Positions 16,649-23,829 of a stretch of DNA of 64,000 nt are shown piece after piece; position 1 is the first letter of the stretch; the number at the start of each line of letters is the position of its first letter. A program made the position numbers and the translations under genes. Origin of the DNA: Bacillota bacterium (lineage in GTDB: Bacteria > Bacillota > Clostridia > Christensenellales > SZUA-584); contig JAEYLC010000010.1 in NCBI GenBank assembly GCA_023461435.1, positions 372,001-436,000 on the forward strand. Reading direction: 5' to 3'. The notes under the pieces were generated by a model. It had not been told where the DNA came from. It was given only the letters and a program-made list of their open reading frames with translations, and searched no databases.

Positions 16649-16768
16649 ATTCATGTTAATTTTTATTAATAATCGTTTCAAATAACAAAAATACGTCAAA
16701 TAATATTCAACAAAAATTATCGATCATGCGTTGTTTCGGGCACCTTTGATCAGAATGGGGAGTGTAGC

Positions 16769-18922
16769 ATGAAGTGGTACAGAAATTTGGGAATATCAGC
16801 GAAAATACTGCTGCTGTTTTTGGTTATTTTGCTGTTGGTGGGCAGTGTCGCCATGTTCGGCGTGATGTCATGGGCGTCTTCCAACGCGGAGAATAAGGTT
16901 TTGTTTGACAACTATGGCAACGCCCAAGGGTATTTGGGCCAGGTGTACGCGCAATATCAGCAGCAAAGGGCGCTTCTGAGAGATATGCTTATATCAAAGG
17001 ATGCGAAGGTCGCGGCGAATATCTCAGGCCTCGTCGGGGCGTCAGACGCGGTGATGCTGAACAATCTTGAATTGTTCAGGAAAGCGTGCATCGACAGCGA
17101 GAGTCAGGCGCTGTACGACGATCTGAATACGAATGTTCAGGCATTCAGAAGCGTGCGGGATGAGCTCGCAGCCGCGGCGGTAGCCGGAGATTTTGAGAAC
17201 GTCGCCGTATGGATAAAGGCCGACAGCGATGCGCATAACGCGCTTATTCAGGGGGCGGCTGTCAGCGAAACGGCGGACGCCGTCAGCGAGGCAACGGCAA
17301 GCGGCGAAACGGCGGATGCCGTCAGCGAAGCGACAGCGGGCGCGGACGCGGTGAGCTCGGCGACGGTATCGTCCGGCACGACACTGGCCATCAATAATGC
17401 TCTGGCGTTTATGGTCGCTCATGCCAATGATTTGATAGGCGCGCAGACCAGGAATGTGGACACGACCATCATGCTGCTGATGATCGGCATCGGTGTGGCT
17501 GCGGCTGCGGCTGCGGTGCTGGGGCTGCTCACGTCGCGTTCCATTTCAAAACCGCTCAAGAAGATGTCACAAGCCGCCATGAGGATGGCGGTGGGGGATA
17601 CGGATATTAAGGGTCTTGATTATCGGGCGAAGGATGAAGTCGGGCGAATGATGGATTCCTTCCGCACGATGACGGCGTCTATAAAAGCCATGGCTGCGGA
17701 TGTCGAGATGCTGTCAAAAGCCGCCGTTGAAGGGCGGTTCTCCGCCAGAGCGGATGAAAGCAGGCATCAAGGCGATTACCGTGTGATCATAAAAGGCATT
17801 AACGACACGCTTAATGCCGTGATCAGCCCGATCAACGAAGCCAAAGACGTGCTTCATGAGTTGTCGGAGGGGAATTTGAGCGCTGAAATGTCGGGCAGCT
17901 ATAAGGGCGACTATACCATCATAAAGGATGCGCTCAACGATACGATAGGCACACTGCGCGGATATATTAAAGAGATATCGTATGTGCTCAATGAATTGTC
18001 CCGGGGCAATTTGACATGCGCTATTCAAACGAGCTACCGCGGAGATTTTGTGGCGCTGAAAAACTCGATTAACGGCATCGTCGAATCGCTCAATCAAATC
18101 ATGGCCGAAATCAGTAAAGCGGCCGGACATGTGGCAATGGGCACACAGCAGGTATCTGGCGGCAGTCAGGAAATTTCCGAGGGGGCCATCAATCAGGCCG
18201 GTTCCATAGAGGAACTGACGGCGACGATTTCGGTTATCGCGACCCAGACCGAGCTCAACGCTGACAACGCGAACGAGGCGTTCAGCCTCTCATCCGCCAT
18301 GCATGACGGCGCTCAAACTGGCCGCGCAAAAATGCAGCAGGTTCAAAAAGCGATGGAAGATATCAATGAATCGTCTGCGAACATATCTAAAATCATCAAG
18401 GTCATAGACGATATTGCCTTCCAGACCAACATACTGGCTCTCAACGCCGCCGTCGAGGCGGCGCGCGCAGGCGCGCAGGGCAAGGGGTTTGGCGTGGTGG
18501 CCGAAGAGGTGAGAAATCTGGCTGCCAGAAGCGCCAGCGCGGCAAAGGAAACCGCTGCGTTGATCGAAGGCTCCGCGAGCAAAACAGAGGCGGGAAACAA
18601 GATCGCTGATGACGCCATGAAAGCCTTTGAACGCATTGCGGCGGATGTGGAAAAAGCAGTGAAGCTGGTGGAGGAGATCGCGGAAGCTTCAAACCAGCAA
18701 TCAACGGCAATCGGGCAGGTGAGCCTTGGGATCAGCCAGATGTCTGCGGTTGTGCAAACCAACTCGGCGTTTGCGGAGGAGACAGCCGCGGCAGCGCAGG
18801 AGTTGTCGGGACAGGCCGAGATTCTGCACAGCATGGTCGCGCAGTTCAAACTCAAAGAAGCAAACGGCTTGATGACGGCAGAAGACAAAGACGACTGCCG
18901 ATTGTCGGCGTCGGCGGAATAG
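16769..18922 (+). CDS. Methyl-accepting chemotaxis protein with tandem HAMP modules
   Basis: A 717-residue receptor. TM1 is at about 11-33 and the external four-helix-bundle sensor at about 34-230, interrupted at 166-203 by an Ala/Glu/Asp/Thr/Ser repeat. TM2 is at about 232-255. Three HAMP-like units follow (about 256-450; the last two share 'EGNLSAEMSGSYKGDY' and 'RGNLTCAIQTSYRGDF'). The signalling hairpin tip is conserved (DIAFQTNILALNAAVEAARAG), with heptads for methylation on both sides. It would report ligand binding to CheA/CheW at a chemoreceptor array. No che or fla genes are in the window. A GGGGAG site precedes the ATG. Confidence 0.95.
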   Translation: MKWYRNLGISAKILLLFLVILLLVGSVAMFGVMSWASSNAENKVLFDNYGNAQGYLGQVYAQYQQQRALLRDMLISKDAKVAANISGLVGASDAVMLNNLELFRKACIDSESQALYDDLNTNVQAFRSVRDELAAAAVAGDFENVAVWIKADSDAHNALIQGAAVSETADAVSEATASGETADAVSEATAGADAVSSATVSSGTTLAINNALAFMVAHANDLIGAQTRNVDTTIMLLMIGIGVAAAAAAVLGLLTSRSISKPLKKMSQAAMRMAVGDTDIKGLDYRAKDEVGRMMDSFRTMTASIKAMAADVEMLSKAAVEGRFSARADESRHQGDYRVIIKGINDTLNAVISPINEAKDVLHELSEGNLSAEMSGSYKGDYTIIKDALNDTIGTLRGYIKEISYVLNELSRGNLTCAIQTSYRGDFVALKNSINGIVESLNQIMAEISKAAGHVAMGTQQVSGGSQEISEGAINQAGSIEELTATISVIATQTELNADNANEAFSLSSAMHDGAQTGRAKMQQVQKAMEDINESSANISKIIKVIDDIAFQTNILALNAAVEAARAGAQGKGFGVVAEEVRNLAARSASAAKETAALIEGSASKTEAGNKIADDAMKAFERIAADVEKAVKLVEEIAEASNQQSTAIGQVSLGISQMSAVVQTNSAFAEETAAAAQELSGQAEILHSMVAQFKLKEANGLMTAEDKDDCRLSASAE
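17264..17377 (+). repeat. In-frame coding repeat in the chemoreceptor sensor domain
   Basis: Encodes three diverged copies of an ETADAVSEATAG-like unit (residues 166-203). The copies share the nucleotide blocks GAAACGGCGGA and GCCGTCAGCGA. The frame stays open. Confidence 0.75.
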
Positions 18923-18958
18923 GCCGACTGACGCGCACTTTTCGCAGAAAAACATAAG

Positions 18959-18994
18959 AAAAGCCGGCCCGTCTTTGCGATGGACCGGCTTTTT
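18959..18994. terminator. Bidirectional terminator
   Basis: AAAAGCCGG (18959-18967) pairs with CCGGCTTTT (18985-18993). It serves the chemoreceptor on plus and the reductase on minus. Confidence 0.88.
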
Positions 18995-19002
18995 GAGTTC
19001 GA

Positions 19003-19578
19003 TCAGTTGTTCCTTAAGGAAAATGCCACATCCGCAATGTTTTGCCCCAGCGTTTTCATTGTCTGTATACCTTCCTCATCCGCGGCAACGTCGCCGACCG
19101 CGGCGCCGACGCCCTGATTCCAGTAGCTTGAGCCCACGATGATACCCTCGCTGATGGTAAAAAGGTTGTTCATGGCGTTAAACGCGGTGAGCGCCCCGTT
19201 GCGCCGGACAGCCACGACGCTTGCGCAGATCTTGCCCTTTAAGAGCTTATGCGGGCGGCACACATAGCCCACCCGGTCGATAAACGCCTTCATCTGCGCC
19301 GTCAGGCCGCCGAAATAAACGGGCGAGCCGAGAATCAGTATGTCGGCCTGCTCGATAGCGGCCACCGCTTCATTGATGATATCGTCATCAAACGCGCATC
19401 TGGCAACCGAGCTTTTGCGGCATGCGCCGCACGCGATGCATCCGTGTATATCCCTGCCGCCCGCCTGCATCACCTGTGTACTGATTCCCTTGAGTTCAAG
19501 CTCCCCGAGAACCGTGGAGAGCAGATAAAATGTGTTGCCCGTGGGTCTTGGGCTTCCGTTAACCGCAATTGCTTTCAA
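19003..19578 (-). CDS. NAD(P)H-dependent FMN reductase / iron-sulfur flavoprotein-like
   Basis: A 191-residue flavodoxin-fold protein. The FMN phosphate loop is NGSPRPTGNT (residues 7-16), and SPVYFGGLTAQMKAFIDR binds the isoalloxazine. Between them lies C47-x2-C50-x2-C53-x7-C61, the compact cysteine motif that binds a 4Fe-4S cluster in archaeal-type iron-sulfur flavoproteins (Isf). The start is a TTG at 19578 with GGAAGG ten bases upstream; the nearby ATG is out of frame. The likely role is electron transfer or reduction of quinones or oxidants. It is monocistronic, and its partner is unknown. Confidence 0.85.
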   Translation of the reverse strand: MKAIAVNGSPRPTGNTFYLLSTVLGELELKGISTQVMQAGGRDIHGCIACGACRKSSVARCAFDDDIINEAVAAIEQADILILGSPVYFGGLTAQMKAFIDRVGYVCRPHKLLKGKICASVVAVRRNGALTAFNAMNNLFTISEGIIVGSSYWNQGVGAAVGDVAADEEGIQTMKTLGQNIADVAFSLRNN

Positions 19579-19663
19579 CTTCGTTCATCCTTCCTCAAAT
19601 TGATTACCGTATAGTTTATAGAATGATATGTCCGTTCATGACAGCGATATAAAAGTTTGATCG

Positions 19664-20461
19664 TTATTTAACCTGCTCTTTAAGAAGCCGGTATAAACCG
19701 GCCACGCTGTCAAAAAGGTAATGCGGATTTTTTCCGCTCCGCGCGATATCTTCCCGCGTCATCTCGCCCGAGAGCACGCCGATGGCGCACATGCCGTTTT
19801 CGAGCGCCAGCTCAATGTCGGTGTAAAGCCGGTCGCCGATCACCGCGATTTTACCGACTGGCAATTCCACCTCGCGCTCGATATATTCGGCGGTTTCGGC
19901 AAAAGGTTTGCCGATGAATTTCGGCTGGTGTCCGGTCGCATGCGTCAGCATCGCGCAGATGCTCGCGCAGTCGGGCAGTACCTTGCCGCCTTCGAGCGGG
20001 CAGACGGCGTCCACATTCGTCGCGATGAACGGCACGCCCTCGCGCAGCAGATCCACCGCGCGCGTCGCCTTAGAAAAATCAAAGGTCGTGTCGAACCCGA
20101 CCACCAGGCAGTCAGGGATGCCCGTATCCTCGCAGATGATGCCTGCCGCTGACAGATGCCGGATAAGCGCGTCCGTACCCACCGCGTACACGCGCGGGTT
20201 CGGGCCGAAAGTCCGGATCAGATAATCGGCGGTGACATCGCCCGATGTGATGACGGCGGGCCGTTCGGACAGCCCCAGCCGCTTGAGTTTTAATTTATAA
20301 TCCTCGGGCGATTTCGAGGAATTGTTGGTGAAAAAGCAGTAGCGGATGCCGTTTTCGTCGAAAAACGCCAGCAGCTCCTTAGCGCCGGGGATCACCTGCT
20401 CGCCAAGATAGATCGTGCCGTCCATGTCGAGCACGTAGCATTCGATGTCTTTAATCGTCAT
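19664..20461 (-). CDS. HAD-IIA family sugar/nucleotide phosphatase (NagD-like)
   Basis: A 265-residue hydrolase. HAD motif I is DMDGTIYLG (nucleophile D, acid D), motif II TNNSSKS, the motif III Lys is in FIGKP, and motif IV is GDRLYTDIE. The inserted cap between motifs II and III is of the C2a type found in NagD and AraL, which dephosphorylate sugar phosphates or nucleotides. The ATG at 20461 has AAAGGA nine bases upstream; a neighbouring ATG is out of frame. The gene runs convergent to nothing and divergent from the patatin pair. Confidence 0.92.
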   Translation of the reverse strand: MTIKDIECYVLDMDGTIYLGEQVIPGAKELLAFFDENGIRYCFFTNNSSKSPEDYKLKLKRLGLSERPAVITSGDVTADYLIRTFGPNPRVYAVGTDALIRHLSAAGIICEDTGIPDCLVVGFDTTFDFSKATRAVDLLREGVPFIATNVDAVCPLEGGKVLPDCASICAMLTHATGHQPKFIGKPFAETAEYIEREVELPVGKIAVIGDRLYTDIELALENGMCAIGVLSGEMTREDIARSGKNPHYLFDSVAGLYRLLKEQVK

Positions 20462-20698
20462 AGTGTCATTTCCTTTCGCTCGCATTTTATCAGAAAGAAC
20501 GTGACATCTCAATAAAAAACGGGTTAAGATTGCATTTGTTCGCGCTTGTGATACGCGCACCGGCTATGCTGGAATGCATGGCAGTATAAGGATATTATAA
20601 TGCGTGATACTTCATGGAAAGCCTGTATGAAAATGATGCATTTTGGCTTTACGTGGCATATATTTAAATGGTATAGTGTTTGAAACGGGGGATATGCT

Positions 20699-21475
20699 GT
20701 GAAAACGATCGGACTCGCACTCGGCGGCGGCGGCGCGCGCGGTGTCGCGCATATTGCCTATTTGAAGGCGATGGAGGAACAAGGCATTAAGCCCAGCGTG
20801 ATTGCGGGCACGTCGAGCGGCGCTATCGTGGGGGCGCTGTATGCTGGAGGCGTTACGCCGGACAGCATGTACGCGATGCTCGAGAACCTTTTCAGCATCA
20901 GAAAACGTTCTGGCGCGTCACTTTTAAAGTCGCTCAAGCGCAATGATATGGCGGGCGCTTTGGCGAAGCAGTTTCTTTCAAAAGTGCTGCCCAAAAAGAC
21001 GTTTGAGGAGCTCAGCATCCCGCTCAAGCTCGTGGCGACAAATTTTCTTACGCTGGAAGAAAAAGTGTTTACATCCGGCGAAATTCTCCCGGCACTGCTT
21101 GGCAGCATCGCTTTTCCGAGTGTGTTTATGCCTCAGCAGGTCCAAGGTCAGTATTATGTGGACGGCGGAGCCACGAATATTGTGCCGTTCGATATACTGA
21201 GAAGCGAATGCGATGTGCTGATCGCGATCGACGTGTCACAGGTGCGTGCCGACAGCTCGCTCAAACCAAGCATCAAAAACGCGCTGCACGCCACGTGGGC
21301 GGCCACGCAGGAAGCGCTGATTGGTGAGAAGCTGAAACATTCACCGGTGGATATATTCGAAAGGCCGACATTTGAGGATGTATCCACAATGGAGTTTTAT
21401 AAATTCAAAAGCATATATAAGCGTGCCCAGGATCACATACCGGGGTTTGTGGAGCAGCTTAAAAAAGTACAATAA
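20699..21475 (+). CDS. Patatin-like phospholipase
   Basis: A 258-residue serine hydrolase with the Ser-Asp dyad of the RssA/patatin family. The oxyanion loop is GGGGARG (9-15), the nucleophile elbow is G37-T-S39-S-G41, and the catalytic Asp is in VDGGATN (D155). These enzymes cleave acyl chains from membrane lipids. The start is GTG behind a GGGGGAT-type site, and an extended -10 (TGGTATAGT) lies upstream. It is followed after 12 bases by a paralogue without the nucleophile, so the two probably form one operon and perhaps one complex. Confidence 0.92.
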   Translation: MKTIGLALGGGGARGVAHIAYLKAMEEQGIKPSVIAGTSSGAIVGALYAGGVTPDSMYAMLENLFSIRKRSGASLLKSLKRNDMAGALAKQFLSKVLPKKTFEELSIPLKLVATNFLTLEEKVFTSGEILPALLGSIAFPSVFMPQQVQGQYYVDGGATNIVPFDILRSECDVLIAIDVSQVRADSSLKPSIKNALHATWAATQEALIGEKLKHSPVDIFERPTFEDVSTMEFYKFKSIYKRAQDHIPGFVEQLKKVQ

Positions 21476-21487
21476 AGGGGTAGACCT

Positions 21488-22270
21488 ATGTCAAAGACAC
21501 TTGGAATCGCTTTCGGTGGAAGCGGAGCGCAGGGCATTGCGAGCATTGCGTATATCAAAGCGCTTGAGGCGATGGAGATCAAACCGAGTATTGTTTCGGG
21601 AACCGGTGTGGGCGCTGTGGTGGCCGCGATGTATGCAGCGGGGATGACGAGCCAGAACATGATCGACTTTTTGCAGGAAATCAACTTTCCCGGCGCCAAA
21701 CGTCCGATCAATCCGCTGAAAGTGAAGGACTCAAGATACGGGATACTGGACGGCCTTGGACTGGAGGAGTATTATCAGATGATCGTTCCGATCAAGGTGT
21801 TCGACCGTTTGTATTTTCCGCTTAAAATCGTCGCTGCGGATTGGACAAGCGGCCGGCAGGTTGTTTTTGAAAGCGGTGACGTGGGCCCTGCTGTGCGTTC
21901 GGCGGTATCGATACCCGGCGTATTTATGCCCAAGGATATGAACGGCGAGCTGATTATGGACGGCTCGTGCGTGAACCCCGTGCCGTTTGATGTGATTCGG
22001 GACGATTGTGATGTGCTCGCCGCGATCGATCCGCAGATCAATGAGGGAGAGGCCGCGCAGATGGTTTTCAGCGTGATGAGCGGTGCCTTCAACGCAGCCA
22101 AAAAGGCGCTGACGGTAGAGAAACAAAAAGCATGCAAGGTGGACCTGTTCGACAGCTTTGTGGTGGAAGAAATCAACATGTATGATTTCGCTCTTTTTAA
22201 TGAGATCATCGAATCGACAGAGGAACGGGCGGGCTTGTTTGCCGTCAATCTGCAGGACAAGCTAAAATAA
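21488..22270 (+). CDS. Patatin-like pseudoenzyme (nucleophile Ser replaced by Gly)
   Basis: A 260-residue paralogue of the upstream patatin, clearly alignable over its length. The elbow reads G38-T-G40-V-G42, so the catalytic serine is glycine (codon GGT, one base from AGT). The oxyanion loop has also drifted (GGSGAQG; the conserved Arg is Gln). The Asp survives (MDGSCVNP, D158). The frame is intact and the ribosome site good (AAAGGGG), which argues against a decaying pseudogene. A regulatory or scaffolding role for the active paralogue is plausible but is inference. A terminator follows at 22323. Confidence 0.88.
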   Translation: MSKTLGIAFGGSGAQGIASIAYIKALEAMEIKPSIVSGTGVGAVVAAMYAAGMTSQNMIDFLQEINFPGAKRPINPLKVKDSRYGILDGLGLEEYYQMIVPIKVFDRLYFPLKIVAADWTSGRQVVFESGDVGPAVRSAVSIPGVFMPKDMNGELIMDGSCVNPVPFDVIRDDCDVLAAIDPQINEGEAAQMVFSVMSGAFNAAKKALTVEKQKACKVDLFDSFVVEEINMYDFALFNEIIESTEERAGLFAVNLQDKLK

Positions 22271-22322
22271 ACGCTAAAAGCAATACGGATTCAAGCAGGA
22301 TAATAATCATTTAAATTTGCAG

Positions 22323-22351
22323 GACGGGCGGTTTAAGACGGCCCGTCTTTT
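22323..22351 (+). terminator. Terminator after the patatin pair
   Basis: GACGGGC (22323-22329) with GCCCGTC (22341-22347), then T residues. Confidence 0.8.
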
Positions 22352-22395
22352 CGCTTTGTCATTTAAACAGGAATATCGATTCCTTGTTAATATTG

Positions 22396-22424
22396 TTGCA
22401 ATTGCTCTGTTATCGTAGTAATAT
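22396..22424 (+). promoter_or_regulatory. Promoter of the exopolysaccharide operon
   Basis: TTGCAA (22396-22401), 17 bases, TAATAT (22419-22424). The leader is about 75 bases and AT-rich. Confidence 0.6.
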
Positions 22425-22504
22425 GTTTGATATATCGTTATATGAAAATGGCGTTTTAGACCCTTTTATCTTATTTTTTCCTACAAATGTTATTGGGGTG
22501 TCAA

Positions 22505-23827
22505 ATGCAAGAATTGTTTACGAATTTATTGAGAAAAAAGTCAAAATTAGCCGTCATCGGTTTGGGGTATGTCGGAATGCCTTTGGCAACCGCATTTGCC
22601 AAAAAACTCGATGTGATCGGCTATGATTCCAACAGCCATAAATTAGAATCGTACAGACGGGGAAACAACCCGGAGCATGTCGTGGACGATGAAGACCTGC
22701 TGACAACAACCGTCAGATTCACCTCGGATAAAAAAGATTTATCTGAAGCGGATGTTTTTGTTGTGGCCGTGCCCACGCCCATCGATGTCAATAAAGCGCC
22801 CGACCTTGTTCCTGTGATCACGGCATCGGTCACGGTGGGACAAGCCTTAAAAAAAGGCGGTGTGGTCGTCTATGAATCCACGGTGTACCCGGGCGTGACC
22901 GAGGACGTCTGCATTCCGATACTCGAGAAAGAGAGCGGTTTAAAATGCGGTGCCGATTTCAAGGTCGGTTATTCGCCCGAACGCATCAACCCGGGTGATC
23001 AGGTGCATAAGCTTACGAATATCAAAAAGATCGTATCGGGCGTTGATGAGCAGACCACCGATTTCATTGCGAAGCTCTACGAGATGGTGGTAGAGGTCGG
23101 CGTACACCGCACGCCGTCAATCAAGGTGGCGGAGGCGGCAAAGGTTGTGGAAAACAGCCAGCGTGATATCAATATCGCGTTTATGAATGAATTGGCCATG
23201 GTTTTCGAGAGGCTCAACATCGATACGATGGACGTCATCGAAGCGATGAATACAAAATGGAACGCGCTCGGGTTTTATCCTGGCCTTGTGGGCGGCCACT
23301 GCATCGGCATCGACCCGTATTATTTTATTTTCGAAGCCGAGAAAAACGGTTATATCAGCAAAATCATATTGTCGGGAAGAAAAATAAACGACGAAATGGG
23401 CAGTTTTATCGGCGAAATGATTATCAAGCATCTGGTTCTTGCCAATAAACAGGTTTTAAAGTCCAAGGTGTATATACTCGGGTTCACCTATAAAGAAAAC
23501 TGTGCGGATATCCGAAATACAAAGGTGATGGATATCGTCAAAAAGCTGCGGGAATTCGGATTGGAGCCGATCGTTGTGGATCCGCAGGCAGAACCGTCGT
23601 CCGCGCTTCGGGAATACGGTATCCGGCTGGCATCTCTGAATGATGTTACTGAAGCCGACTGTCTCGTTTTTGCGGTTGCGCACGACGAATTTAAGAAGCT
23701 GAGCGCCGAAGAGCTAGGGTCAATGTTTATTGCCGGAAACAATGACGGGAAAGTCATTATCGACGTGAAAAGCATGCTTGACAAGACGGCGTTGATAAAA
23801 AAGGGTTACAGATACTGGCGGTTATAA
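22505..23827 (+). CDS. UDP-N-acetylhexosamine-type 6-dehydrogenase (WbpO/TviB/WecC family)
   Basis: A 440-residue NAD-dependent four-electron dehydrogenase that makes a UDP-uronic acid. The Rossmann motif is VIGLGYVGMP (about 18-26), the middle-domain motif ENSQRDINIAFMNELA, and the catalytic C265 is in YPGLVGGHCIGIDPYY. The ENSQRDINI form is typical of enzymes acting on UDP-GlcNAc, UDP-GalNAc or UDP-ManNAc rather than UDP-glucose. The start was taken at ATG 22505 behind GGGGTG. It is the first gene of a five-gene operon and ends two bases before the next start. Its product is probably a precursor for the downstream synthase. Confidence 0.9.
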   Translation: MQELFTNLLRKKSKLAVIGLGYVGMPLATAFAKKLDVIGYDSNSHKLESYRRGNNPEHVVDDEDLLTTTVRFTSDKKDLSEADVFVVAVPTPIDVNKAPDLVPVITASVTVGQALKKGGVVVYESTVYPGVTEDVCIPILEKESGLKCGADFKVGYSPERINPGDQVHKLTNIKKIVSGVDEQTTDFIAKLYEMVVEVGVHRTPSIKVAEAAKVVENSQRDINIAFMNELAMVFERLNIDTMDVIEAMNTKWNALGFYPGLVGGHCIGIDPYYFIFEAEKNGYISKIILSGRKINDEMGSFIGEMIIKHLVLANKQVLKSKVYILGFTYKENCADIRNTKVMDIVKKLREFGLEPIVVDPQAEPSSALREYGIRLASLNDVTEADCLVFAVAHDEFKKLSAEELGSMFIAGNNDGKVIIDVKSMLDKTALIKKGYRYWRL

Positions 23828-23829
23828 AA

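Noticed and set aside
16621..16769. Sigma-D (flagellar) promoter for the chemoreceptor
   Set aside because: TCAA-like and CGAT-like boxes exist, but their spacing (about 21 bases) does not fit the TAAA-N15-GCCGATAT consensus.
22505..23827. UDP-glucose dehydrogenase (HasB/Ugd) for true hyaluronan
   Set aside because: The ENSQRDINIAFMNE motif is that of UDP-HexNAc dehydrogenases, so a hyaluronan product is not supported.
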